A DNA stretch of 64,000 bases from Ctenosaura bakeri (lineage: Eukaryota; Chordata; Lepidosauria; Squamata; Iguanidae). The position numbers were made by a program, and so were the translations under genes. Numbering within the stretch: position 1 is the stretch's first letter; each line of letters opens with the position of its first letter. The stretch spans positions 682,001 through 746,000 of the forward strand of contig CAOLHI010000651.1 in the NCBI GenBank assembly GCA_948474755.1. Reading direction: 5' to 3'. Shown piece by piece: positions 48,300 to 59,324 of this stretch. The notes beneath the pieces were generated by a model. It worked only from the letters and a program-made list of their open reading frames with translations, ran no database searches and was not told where the DNA came from.

Positions 48300-48510
48300 G
48301 CAACATGGGAAACTGTTTTATATTGAGTCTGATGACTGGTGCACTTAGCCTAATATTGTCAGTTCTGACTGGCAGTTAACTCTCCATGGTTTCAGGTAAG
48401 ATAATTTCCTCTCTATTTGGAGATTCTTGGTATTCCCTGGTGGTTGCCCATCCAAATACTAACTGACCCTACCTAGCTTCTCACATCAGATAAGAACAGA
48501 TGTGAGAAGC
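48300..48510 (-). mobile_element. 5S-rRNA-derived SINE, copy 2
   Basis: On the plus strand 48430-48500 reads GGTATTCCCTGGTGGTTGCC, CATCCAAATACTAAC, ACCCTACCTAGCTTCTC and ATCAGATAAG. This follows the reverse complement of 5S rRNA almost block by block. The SINE body lies to the left (48303-48425) and resembles the body of copy 1 (GACTGGCAGT, then TGGTTTCAGGTAAG). Confidence 0.65.
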
Positions 48511-48870
48511 AAATACAAGGATGCTATTATGGTATTTTTTGCACACACATTTCCACCTCCCATATAGCTTGTACCATTGAGCTAGCCCCCCCGCCCCATA
48601 TGCATCCTGGAGCATTTTCTGGGCTGAGATAAGGGGAGAAAGCAACAGGAAAGTCAGTTTCTGCTTCCTTCACTTCCATCATCAGATTTCCAAATTTATT
48701 GCACCATGTTTTGCCACTTGAATGTTTCCGAACATATCTTAGATCTCTTTTTGCTCAAGAGTTTAACTCCAAACAGTCAGATTGAAAATCATTCTATACA
48801 CTTCACAACCTTATCCAGTTACCATGAACAAGAAAAAATTTCTCACTTGAATAGCTGTATTTTTCCTGCA
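48511..48870. other. No feature seen
   Basis: Unique-looking sequence with a C-run at 48587-48597. Confidence 0.45.
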
Positions 48871-48916
48871 CTGCCTGTCCTTGCCTATCCTGCCTTTCAA
48901 AATTGTTAGGTTGACT

Positions 48917-49370
48917 TCTTTAAAATGATAAACTGATGCCATCTTGAGCATCAGTAGTTTTGTGCATTGCGTCTTGCCCTTGATTTGAAGAATTGCTTGT
49001 GGCACTAGAAGACATTTCAGGTTTTAAAATATCTTCTATTACTGGCAGTTCTGGCAACGTTACAATCAGAATAGCTCTGTGGGGAAGGTAGCTGCGTGAC
49101 TCCCACAACCTGTTTCTTCAGATTTCAGTAGTTGCTGCAGCAGGAGGAGCAGTGCCAGTTTTGTAGACAAGTACATCTCCAGTCCAGCCAGTTCATCAAG
49201 GCCAGCGGTGCCATTATAGACCAATGTTATCTTGAGCATTGCTAGATGTCTAGAAGAGCTGATCAGGATATGCTGTGGGAATTTTCTGTTGTGACTTGTG
49301 GAACTTGCAGAACTTTCTTTCCCATTGCTGCCCACTGATGGCTGCCTTCCAGTGTAGCTATTTTATGATT
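48917..49370 (-). pseudogene. Possible broken coding relic of unknown origin
   Basis: On the minus strand, the frame entering from about 49370 reads TGRQPSVGSNGKESSASSTS and later LVYNGTAGLDELAGLEM, to a stop near 49066. After an apparent frameshift near 49070-49100 a second frame reads LPELPVIEDILKPEMSSSAT and QGQDAMHKTTDAQDGISLSF to a stop near 48920. The composition looks like that of a real polar, Ser-rich protein. I do not recognise it. It may be a processed pseudogene, but no poly-A or duplication was found. Confidence 0.25.
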
Positions 49371-50479
49371 TGATTGACTTATGGAAAGTTAATGGTTGAA
49401 TACTTATTCTGCTGAACACACATCTTCCTCTTGTACTATGGGCTGTAAAATTGCATTACCTTAACTAGTCACTGCAATAGCCCTAGTGGTACAGGAAGCA
49501 GTGACCTTTGTTGGAGGGCACACAACAAAGTGTGGTTTGTGGTTGCCTTGTATATGGGGAGAGAAAGAATGTGAACTTATACTGAAAGCATTTGAACTTT
49601 ATGGGTTTTTTTTTTTTGAGGCATGAAATGGGTAGACTTGGTTACCATAAGCCAATTTTAAGTCTTACTATTCTATGATCCTAGGATTAAACTGATAGGT
49701 TATCACTTGGTCCCCAGCACCATCCCCTTACTTCCACCTTTTTGAAAAGCAAACATAACGAAGATTATACTAATCAATAGGATGCGTATGGTTTTCTTGA
49801 TCTATTTTTATTTGTATTCATTTCTCCCTCCATGTAGCTCAGAAATACAGCGACCTGTTCTATAGGGAAAATATAAAGCAGGAGAAGATTGGTATAGGAG
49901 TAACCTTTGGGAACGCTGTGGAAACTTTCTCAAATCTTGCTAAACATGAGAGGTTTTAGAGAAAATACAGTACATTCTGTTCCCTCACCTTTGATTAGTT
50001 GTTTCTTTAGGGAATCAAGATGGTGAATGCAACATGTTCTGTCCAAAGCTGGTGAGTCAATTCCATTTCTTTTCTCCACCCTGCCCCATTTATAATGATT
50101 GCGTGTGTTGCTGCTCCAGGCTAATGCCAGCAAAAGGAACAAATGTTTGAGAAGCGTGTTTGAAAAATCTCTGCCTGCAATACCACAACAACTACAGATA
50201 GTGACAGTATCAGAATAAGTTCTGGGAACTTCTGTTTGAGTCCTGAATGTACAGACTAAAATGTACAGCACAGGAAGGACTTTAATCCATTGTTGTTTTT
50301 CTTTATATTTGAAACTTTATGGATTTTCAAGTGAGGAGGGGAGGGAGCAGCAATAGGCCCAGGTGTCTAGTGAATGTACTTGATATTATTTCTGTGCATT
50401 GCTGGGCATGCTGCTGGCCCAGGCGATAATAAAATGAACTGTTTGATTCCTCAGTACTGTCAGTGCTTACAGGGATAAG
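49371..50479. other. No feature seen
   Basis: AT-rich with a T-run at 49607-49617; nothing recognised. Confidence 0.45.
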
Positions 50480-50499
50480 CATGGGGGGGAGGGGGGAGT

Positions 50500-50960
50500 T
50501 AATTAAAATCTATGAAAGAGAGCCAGGGAAACCTTTTAAAGATAGACAGTGCAAGGTGGGCAGTGTTAATACAACAATTTGTTAATGGAGTAGGCAGCTG
50601 CAATCAGTATTAAAAATTACTTGGGGCTTTTTATGTTTAGCAAAAGCTACTAATTAAAGAGAGCAACGACCTGTGAGATTGGCCATGAAAACCATTAGCC
50701 ATCTGAATATAACTCCAAAGAAAACATTAGCTGTGGAGATTTCTCCCAGCTGTATCTTCCAGTCACACACTGAAAATTGTTTCACGTTATTAGTTTTTCA
50801 GTCCCCTTCAATGATAGTTGCCTGGCCTTAATTCTTAATGTTAAAATTAAAAGTGTATTTCAATTCTCATTAATGACAAAGGATTAAGACCAAAGAAACA
50901 ATAATCCTTCCTTGTACTCATAAGTTTTGTAACAGTAACATTATGATAGCTGTTTTAATT
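50500..50960. promoter_or_regulatory. TAAT-rich unique stretch, candidate conserved noncoding element
   Basis: This repeat-free segment has an unusual number of ATTA/TAAT homeodomain-type cores (for example TTAATTAA near 50500, CTAATTAAAG near 50650, CATTAATGAC near 50870). It is AT-rich, lacks any open frame and contains none of the repeat families seen around it. That is how developmental enhancers often look. No conservation could be tested here, so this is only an inference. Confidence 0.2.
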
Positions 50961-51607
50961 CATGTGTCTGGGTCTTCAGTTCTGAACTAGCTCCACCCAA
51001 TTGTGTATGGGAGATTAGCTGTGGTCGTTGTACAGCTGTAGGCATCTAAAAAGTGTTGGAACAGGAAGTGAGAGCCATTCATTCAGAAAGGAAGCTAGTG
51101 TATCTTTTCCCTCTGGGAATTTTTTTTGTGCCTCCAATGCGAAGGAAGCACATGTGCTATGGGAAGATGCATGAGCTTGCTTTTAAAAAGAACTTAGAGA
51201 AGAAAAATGAAAATTCATTTTTGTTGTGTCTATCTAGTTATTATGAACCTCTTAGCAAGAGAGACTGGCAATGAGAAAACATAATGGTTTGAATCTAGCA
51301 CCAACGTTTCACTAATGGAAAAACTCCACTCAGGGAAGCTAACTTGACCAAATTTTCAGGGATCCTTCCCCCTTCCGTACCATAGTTCAGCCTATTCAGC
51401 AGTGCCCACTTTCAACAAGCCTAGCTGCACATGTCTAAACACTGGGATGGAACCCAGTGTTCTGAGAAAAATCCAGAATATATCAAAGATGTCTTATACA
51501 AATATATCTCCAATGCACATATTGTGTATAATTTGAACTCTTCAATTCCACTATTCACTTCCATTGTTCTTGCTGTCATGGTTAGTTCTGTGACACCGGC
51601 TATTGGT
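50961..51607. other. No feature seen
   Basis: The open frame at 51053-51274 has no recognisable motif. Confidence 0.45.
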
Positions 51608-51801
51608 GGTGTTGTGTGCCTTCCAGGTGTTTTGACTTATGGTGACCCTAAGGTGACCCTATCATACAGTTTTCTGGGGCTGAGAATTTGTGATGTGTCC
51701 ATGGCTATCTAATGGATTTCCACGGCCAAGTGGAGAATCAAACCCTGTTCTCCAGAGTTGTAGTTCAATGTTCATACCACTATACCATGCTGACTCTCCA
51801 G
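51608..51801 (-). mobile_element. Sauria-type tRNA SINE
   Basis: On the plus strand the tail comes first (GTTGTGTGCCTTCCAGGTG, then TTGACTTATGGTGACCC). The head follows in inverse form: CCACGGCCAAGTGGAGAATC, then AAACCCTG and ACCACTATACCATGCTG. Both RNA polymerase III boxes remain recognisable. Confidence 0.82.
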
Positions 51802-53999
51802 AGGGGATGTACACCCATTAATATCTTGATAAAATAAAATTCCATATTGACTCCTGGTACTTCCTTGCTCTTCAGTCTTCTGCTTGTCTTCTTTTAAGTG
51901 ATTTTTGATCTCTAGGTTGACTCAGTCTTCTTTTTGGCCTGCTTGATTGCATTAGTTATAGCAATAATCAAAGGGGAGGCCTCTATAGGCAAATATGGTT
52001 GAGTCCTATTTCTGCAGTGTCTTTGAGTGCTGTCTTGTGGAAACAGCGATTGTTCCAGGAGTGTGAAGTCTCTGGGAAATCGTCAGTTCTGCATTTAAAT
52101 GCAACATGCCCAGTTAATGAATAAGGTAGCCAATAACTAGTTTTAGCAGCAGGGTAGTCCAAAACCTTGGCCCTTTTCAGAGAAAAGTTGTGGAATATAA
52201 GTCATGCTTATCCTAAGAGTTCAAATGACAAATGGCATATTTAAAATCCTGATATTTTCCCCCATCTTAGGATTCTAAAACCAGCTTTATAACTCTGTCT
52301 TCCAGTTTCTGACTAGCTGAACTTTTGGATGTTCCAATTTTTCCTTTGGAGCGCTCATTGTCATGTCTTTTATATACCAGGGAAATATATAATTTTAAGA
52401 ATAATTTGTTTTTCCTATATGCTTGTAAAAGTCTGACTTTAATACACACTCTAAAATGCTATATACTATTCAGGTTAGATTTCTCTGAAAGATTGCTTCA
52501 TTTGAAACCATTTGGGTGCGACCATCAGTTGTGGTTGTTTATGATAGCATCCATGACCCCATTCAGCACAAAACTGTGAGGAGGTTCAGGCCTGGCTAAG
52601 TCACCAAAATGAGTCTCCTGGCCCAGTGGAAATTAGAACTTAGATCTTCCAAATCCCAGTCAAGAACCCTAGCCACAGCTTTCTGTAGAGGCCCAAAACT
52701 GTTGTCATGAAGAATGAAAATAAATATTCTGGCATGATCTTATTAACATATGTATGGTTCTAGTTAGAATATCTTTATTGCCTAGTGCAGAGTATGGTCA
52801 TTCTTTCAACAACAACAACAACAACAACGCTTATCAAATCTGAAAACGTCACCAAAATCTTTGACATACAGGTCTGCCTAAAAGTGATGCCTAAAAGTGG
52901 TTAAAAATGGCCATGTTCAAGTACTGAGATCAATACCATGCCTACATGACAGGATTATCCAGTTTTGTGACAAATGTGGCTGGAGGAGAGGAAAAAAAAA
53001 GAGAATTCCATGACGTGCACCTACTTGAAAAGGACCACATTAAATATATCTTCCAATAAATGTTAGGATAAATGTGGCTTCCAGCCAAGTCTTTTGCTGA
53101 ATTTAAAATGAATCTCTGGTAACTGGTGTATCATCTACAGTAGTTTAAAAGTGCCATGTGACAAACTAAAAGTTATTATTAACATGCAAATGACCTATAT
53201 GATGGTGATATACAAAGGGAAACCTAATTGGCATTTTGATAAATTCTGCTGCGGTTTTGTAATGTGTAAGCAATAGCTGTCTCACAGCATCCACAAGCTT
53301 TTCTGCTGTTGCTCAAAACTCTCATGTTGACTACATTCAACAGTGAGGAAGAAGGCTTGTTATGAAACAGTTCTGTAAACTGAAACCCAGAACTGCAGTT
53401 ATACAGGAGACAATCTCTGAAAGTCTATTTTTTTTCAGCTGCACAAAAATTCTAGCAGTAAATGCCCACTTTACTTGACAGACAGAGCCATGTAGTTGAC
53501 TTGTGAATCTATAATTGCTCAATAATTGCCTTTTGGGTAACTTGTAGGTCGCATATTAGAAGTACATTAAAATGGATTAAGAACCAGGCATATCTGTTGC
53601 ACAAAATATTGGTGCCACAAAGAATGAATGATAGAAAATACCAGTACAGCTTCTCCTCTCTCTTTCCCCCCACCTCTCTCTGTGGTATGGGTAGCAGTTT
53701 CCAGTCAAATGTGTCAAAGTTATATTATCTTGGAAGTAAGAAATGTAACAGTTTTGCAGGAGATTCTTTATGTTAGTCTCAGACCCCTTTTTGCTGTGGC
53801 CATTTTGACATCCAGTATATTTATATAAGTATTGGTTCAAAATATTTATCAATCTGCTTATTGGGTCAAGTCCTCACAAATTTGGCATATCCGAGAAGAT
53901 TATACACATCATTTAGATGTATAATTGCTATGAGGAAAATACTGTGAATCACACAGGCCACTTGCACTCTTCAATTAAGAAAAATATTCGATGTAAAAT
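51802..53999. other. No gene seen; (CAA)n tract
   Basis: A (CAA)6 simple repeat lies at about 52809-52828. Otherwise AT-rich with nothing recognised. Confidence 0.45.
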
Positions 54000-54212
54000 C
54001 AAAAACTTTCATGGCCGGAATCCATGGGTTGTTGTGGGTTTTTCTGGCTATGAGGCCGTGTTCTAATAATATTTGCACCTGATGTTTTGCCTGCATCTGT
54101 GGCTGGCATCTTCAGAAGATCCTTTGAAGATGCCAGCCACAGATGCGGGCAAAACGTCAGGAGCAAATACTACTAGAACATGGCCTCATAGCCGGAAAAA
54201 CCCACAACAACC
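54000..54212. mobile_element. Penelope-like palindromic repeat with decayed hammerhead ribozyme cores
   Basis: Arms 54027-54119 and 54122-54212 are inverted copies of each other (GGTTGTTGTGGGTTTTTC on the left, GAAAAACCCACAACAACC-type on the right). The unit contains GAAGATGCCAGCCACAGATG, then a GGC-AAAACGTCAGGAG block, which follows the hammerhead order CUGANGA, stem II, GAAA, cleavage triplet GUC. Here the right unit has TTGAAGA and CAAAACGTC. The left unit, on the minus strand, has CTGAAGA and CAAAACATC. Both cores are therefore damaged, partly by CpG loss. Hammerhead motifs in the repeats of Penelope-like elements are established; membership of this family is from memory. Confidence 0.65.
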
Positions 54213-54321
54213 GGAGAAAAATGTTTTCCAGGCTCTTTTAGACATCTTCACTTTTGGGCCAGGGGTAAGCCAGCTAGACACAAGTTCTGTCACTCTGGGA
54301 CCACCAGCAATAAGGGCCTCA

Positions 54322-54411
54322 AAGGCCCCTCCCTAAACTGCAAACCCTAAGATTCCATAGGATGTTGAAAGTGGAATAATAGCACTATAACAGTCTAATG
54401 TGGAAATGGCC
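54322..54411. mobile_element. Snap-back MITE, copy D, right half only
   Basis: It carries the right-arm sequence (AAACTGCAAACCCTAAGATTC, GTTGAAAGTGGAATAATAGC, TAACAGTCTAATGTGG) and ends AAATGGCC. It starts at the family's centre. TCA occurs on both sides (54319-54321 and 54412-54414), which could be a target duplication or chance. Confidence 0.7.
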
Positions 54412-54414
54412 TCA

Positions 54415-56363
54415 GACCACTACACTACACTGGCTCTACATACAAGAACTACATACAAGGACTGAAATGTGGGTCACAGAAAATATTAGAACAATATGAA
54501 CAATATAAACCAGTGGATACCAAGTGGGACAGAAATGTCTTCAGCAGCCCCCAGAAGCCAAGCAATAAAGAGGCTAATCTGATCACTCTAGTTTTACAAA
54601 AGAAGAGAAAAGAAGCCAGGTTTGCAGATAGGTTTTGTATCTTGATTGGCAATGTTATGATATATGGTCTTTAAAAGGATATTTCTCAAGCATACAAATG
54701 TCTGTTACAGCATATTAGCAGCATAAGAAAACCTTAGCTGTGCAGCATAATGAAATGAATTTCTAATTTGTTCAGTACAAAGAGGTCTGTTCAAAATGTG
54801 TACACCAGATCAACTATTGCAGGAGCGCAGGAAGCTATTTGCAGAATTTGAGAGAGAGTTTAAAATACATTCCAGGTCTGTTCCCAACTAATGCTTGCTC
54901 AGCGTCCCTTCCGAAATGAATAGGTATTTTCCATTCAGGTCCTAGTGAGCAGCTGTTCCACATCACAAAATACGCTATCACAATTGGCACCCCTTTTAGC
55001 CATCTCAGCAAAGAGGTTTATGGATACCAAATTGAACTGCTTCTTCATCAGTTCAGTTCAAAGTTATAGCATATTAATGAACAGCCCATTTTCTGAAAGT
55101 GCATACTGCTCCTATCTGTGTGTCTCATGCCCAGCACATAAAGGAATCCATTTTCTGTGTGCTAAACTGACTTTGTTTATCTACATATACTAAATCCACA
55201 GAAAACTAACACTTGAGGTAGAAAGGAGAGCCTTTCCCAGTGACCTCTACAGTAGTTTCCCACAGATCCAAGATTTATGATGGATTATGAAAACCTCATT
55301 GATACAGTGTTTGGGAATCTGTCTTCCAACCATCATGTTGTTCTAGTGTCTGAGACAAACCACAAAGGATATCTGTTCTTTTGCAGTGTTTTTAATTCTT
55401 CCTCGTAAGCTTTCCTGCGACAGTTTCTGATCAAGACGAGATTGAAGCCATTGCGGGTGAGCATTTTAAGTTAACTTGTTAAGAACCATCTGATGGCAGG
55501 AAACCAAGACATTCAGTGCCTTAATAATGCAGAGTAGACATATTGGCCATAAAACAAATTCCAAGGTCATTAGCAGCTCCACGAATCTTGTGTCTTTTTG
55601 GCTGGCTTAATAAAAGTATCACCACAATGTGGATAGGTGTCTCAGTGATCCACAGGAATTAAAGCAGAAGGCAATCTGCCCAACAGTGGCCCTTCTTCTG
55701 TGTGTGTGTGTATAGTAAGATGATTTAAAATATGATCGTGTATTTTCCACACAAACATCTGAATCTGCTGTTCATTTTGGGTGAATTTAAAAATAATAAT
55801 ACCCCCCCCAGAACAGCTAAAGCACATGTGATTTTGTTTTGAATAGCTTCTAAGCAGAGGATTGTTATACTAGTGCTTGCTTTTTATTGGGATAATAAAA
55901 CAGGAGAATGTGCTGACAAATGTTTTAAGATCCTGCTTAGTAACTGTCCTTTTCAACTTCTACCAATTTGTTGTGCTGCTCTAAATTTTAATCTGATTCT
56001 GGAAGAGGGGGTTGAAGAAACCCATGGTTATAGTCACCCTTGTCTTCAGTGGATAAACCGTAGATATATTAGACAAAATACAGTGGATATACAACCATGT
56101 TTGATAGTTGACATTAGTTAATTCTTAGCTGGGCTGATACACATTTTGATTACCTAAAAGCGTAGTTGAAAATCTTCCTGCTCCTGCTCCTCCTCCTGCT
56201 CCTCCTCCTTTTTTAAAAAAAGAACAATTATTCCATGCATTGAAATTAAATGCCAATATGCCCACTTTGTTCTTGGGAAGCTGTAATCCATTTACCTTTA
56301 TGTAGGGAAGCAGTTTGGAAGAAGCTAGTGTTCTGTCATCCAATATTTTTTTATTCTGTGCAG
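54415..56363. other. No confident gene
   Basis: Contains a (CTCCTG)/(CTC) simple repeat at about 56177-56210 and a C-run at 55803-55810. A weak microexon candidate follows at 56364. Confidence 0.45.
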
Positions 56364-56384
56364 GATTCTGGATTGTGCATCCAG
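56364..56384 (+). other. Microexon-like segment, 21 nt (weak candidate)
   Basis: TTTTTTTATTCTGTGCAG is a strong acceptor form, 21 bases follow (DSGLCIQ in one frame), and CAG|GTAAGG is a near-consensus donor. Length is a multiple of three. I cannot tie it to a known protein, and no flanking exons were recognised. Confidence 0.2.
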
Positions 56385-56499
56385 GTAAGGAGAGAGCTAG
56401 AATGATTAGACGCCAGTAAAGCTGTTGAGAATTTAGACCACATTCCTCAGGTTTCCTGCTTATGTTCTATTTTCCCTGGGCTCTTTTATTTTAACATGG

Positions 56500-56580
56500 T
56501 AAGAAGAGCCGTGCTAGATTAAGCCAAAGGCCTTTCTGGTCCAACATTCTTTTTCCATAGGCCCATAGTAACTCCTAGCA
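56500..56580 (+). repeat. Fragment of the 'aagaagagccgtgctagattaagcc' repeat
   Basis: GTAAGAAGAGCCGTGCTAG then AGCCAAAGGCCTTTCTGGTCC matches the common reptile repeat with 'gaagagccctgctggatcaggccaaagg'. Related fragments lie at 18041 and 38118. Confidence 0.5.
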
Positions 56581-57085
56581 TAGCTTATTTTCACAAACTG
56601 CAAAATGTATTTTGTACTGTTAAATTTAGACAGTAAACTGTTACTTGGACAGTATGCATATGCAAACAACATTTTATATTTTTACTACAGACAAATGTGG
56701 AGAAAATCCCAGAGTTTCCTTATGGACCTTTTGCTGACTCAGGATGCCAGGGTGGTTGCTATAACAGTTATTTGATAGTCCTGACTAGGTGTACCAATAG
56801 CTGGCCCCATGCTAAGCAAATTTGTTAATTACATTTTGATGCTGTTGCTGCTGCTGATCCTATGGGGTAGATGAGGCTAAGAGATACAAGTGGTCCAGGT
56901 TCACTCAGTGATATTCATGATTGAATGGTGATTTGAATCTAGGTCTCCTGAGTAGGGTCGCTAGTCTGAAAACTGAAATGATGATTGGGTAGAACCTGGA
57001 GTTTCAGCAGCTGATGCTTATCATGCAACTAGGAACAAGCAACACTTACTAAAATTCTCTCTTCTACCCAACCATTCAAGGTGCA

Positions 57086-57366
57086 GAGGAAAGCTCACAT
57101 GAGCCTTCCTCTCCCTGTCCTTCCTTACCATTCCCTTGCAAAATGGAAGGGAATGGGGGGGGTGAGGGGAAGCTTGTATGAGCCTTCCTTCCCTTCTCTG
57201 GAGCTTCCTCTTTCCTATTCCCATGCAAAATGGAAGGGAAAGGGGTGGGTCGGTGAAAGCTCATGCAAGTCTACTTTTCCATCTCCAGAGCTCCCTCCTT
57301 TCTCTTCCACTGCAAAACAGAAGGAAATGGGGGTGGGGGAGACTCGTGCAAGTTCTCAGCACCAGG
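57086..57366. repeat. Imperfect ~80-90 bp tandem repeat, about 3.3 units
   Basis: Units begin at 57086, 57164, 57253 and 57341 (last one partial). Each has a 'GAAAGCTCATGCAAG' type start, a CTTCC-rich part, then CATGCAAAATGGAAGGGAA and a G-run. The segment after it (57400-57480) has inverse-like pieces (GGCTTGCGCAAGCC, CCTTTCCTTTTTTGCATGGG). Long overlapping ORFs on both strands come from this repetition. Confidence 0.75.
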
Positions 57367-57480
57367 GCAAAATTCATAGAAATAGTAAGGGGCATCCAGA
57401 GGGGAAAGGAAGGCTTGCGCAAGCCTCCCTCACCTTTCCTTTTTTGCATGGGAATGGGAAGAGAAGAGAAAGGAAACAAT

Positions 57481-58498
57481 CGGGGGGGGCTATTTGTGGT
57501 TTTTCTATTTTGTGATGGCTCTGTGCCCCAAGCCCTGTATTTAGTAATTCAGCAATCTGAGAGCATTTCATTACAGAAACTTGTTTTCTACTTTCTCTGC
57601 TCTAGCTCGAACTTCCAAACTTTATTCCTTCCAATAATAATGGCAATGGCCATATGAAAGATCCAGTTCCAGGTGTTTAAACAACCATGAATACTACAGT
57701 CCAGTGTGGCAGCTCTTTAGGATTGTCTCTTTTTCATTTTCTTTTCTTACTGTGCAAAGGACATGTATTTTAATATGGATTTTAAGTAGTGTGTGGAGGT
57801 GTAATGTAAATTTAAATATTTCGGTGGTTAAATATATGTTCACCCACAGGTTTTGGAATTGATGGATTAAAATAATCTAAATAAATAAGTGACAAATATA
57901 CTTTTCTCCCTTCTGGCTAAGGGGATATAGTCTCAACAACTTATATTTAGCCCTCTTCCTATATTTTAGGTTACGGTGAAGAAAATATAACTCCTGTGAA
58001 TGAAGTATTTGCATCAGCTGTGCAAATACTTTTTTTGCTCTGTCTGCAGCCCTCCTTTTACTTATCACCTCCTTCTCTTCTCTAGTACCTTCTCTTACTG
58101 CTCCCAGCATAATATTAGATCAAACAGGATAGTCCTATTCTGCCATTTTCATCATGGAAAGCATCAGAGACTCTTGCTGTGGAAGACTTTTACCTTAAAA
58201 CAGGGCTGGGGAATCAGGTTGCCACAAGGAAAGGGTGCAAAGATTCCTCTGGCTAATCCTCATGATGTAGAGATGGTGGTCGTAGGGAGATACAGGTGCA
58301 CAGCCTGATATCACCAAGTTCCTTTGCAAAGAAGATAGGGGAATGGCAAAGCACGCTCAGCCAGCACATTAGAGGCTTTGCCAGCTTCACGGTGCTAGTG
58401 ATGCACCTAGTATCACTCTCCCCTCACCTTTCCCATGCATGCAAAGTGGGGGGAAAGCAAAGTGACTGAGACACAGCCCAGTCACACTCATGCTCTGT
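57481..58498. other. No feature seen
   Basis: Mixed sequence without a recognisable repeat or exon. Confidence 0.45.
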
Positions 58499-58575
58499 CT
58501 TTATTTGTTTGCTTTGATTATTTGTTTAATCTATATCCTGCCTTTCTTCAAACAAGAGACCCCAAGAGGCATCTT
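58499..58575 (-). repeat. 3' tail of an L2/SINE-like repeat
   Basis: TTTATTTGTTTGCTTTG then TATATCCTGCCTTTCTTC and GAGACCCCAAGAGGC follow the frequent 'tttatatcctgcctttcttccc...gacccaaggcagc' tail in inverse orientation. Confidence 0.5.
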
Positions 58576-59248
58576 CTTTCTAAGAGGACAGAGATTGGAA
58601 GCAGGGAGATAGCTTAGGAGAGGGGATGGGTTTTCAAGAGGGGAAATAACACCTCCACAGAACTCTGTGGGCTGGATATGGGACCCCAGTGGATTACATC
58701 CGTGATCTTCCTACCATTGCCATAAACGTATGCAACAAAAGAAGTGCTCCTATCTGTTGTAGAACTTCACTGTTCATCTCTGGGTGGAAAACACTGCACA
58801 GGGTAATCTCAGCTGTTGAGACACCACAGAGAAGAAACGTCCCAGCTGGAAACAGGGCAGTTATATTCTAAAGAATTTGGGGAGCACTGAGTTGTTCATT
58901 CTTGTTGTAGTGTACCAAAAGAATGGCCAGGTCCCGTATGTTATTGGGCAACATCTTGAGAATCTCTTGCTGAATAATTGAGGGGCAAATTGTGTGTCTG
59001 ATTTTCAATGATAATTGTAGCTATTTTGAACAAAAGAGTGAGATCAAACCAGTATTCTCCTATTGATGTTACTGAATACTAATCTCTTTTTTGAGTTGAC
59101 TTTCTGTGAGATGATGAAGTTGCTTTCTGCTTACTTTTAGTTTGGGGTAATTCTGATAATTCATTTGTAACTCTGACCATTTACATCCATTCATCAGGCA
59201 TCCAGTTACCTCTTTCTTGAAATATTTTGTGTTTTTTTTAATATACAG
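58576..59248. other. No feature seen
   Basis: Unique-looking sequence upstream of the weak exon candidate. Confidence 0.45.
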
Positions 59249-59298
59249 ATCTACTGGAGAAGACTCTCAAGAAGGAGGAAGAAATAGGTGCTCTGCAG
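59249..59298 (+). other. Exon-like segment, 50 nt (weak candidate)
   Basis: A T-rich tract ending AATATACAG precedes 50 bases, followed by GTATTT after CTGCAG. One frame reads LLEKTLKKEEEIGALQ, a charged heptad-like peptide as in coiled coils; the other two frames are open or have one stop. The peptide is not one I can assign to a gene. Confidence 0.2.
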
Positions 59299-59324
59299 GT
59301 ATTTTCACTAATTGGATTGTACTA

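Noticed and set aside
48430..48500. Possible 5S rRNA gene
   Set aside because: It is diverged, incomplete and joined to a SINE body, so it is a retroposed derivative.
57021..57657. Long overlapping ORFs on both strands
   Set aside because: They arise from the tandem repeat, which repeats the same low-complexity open frame.
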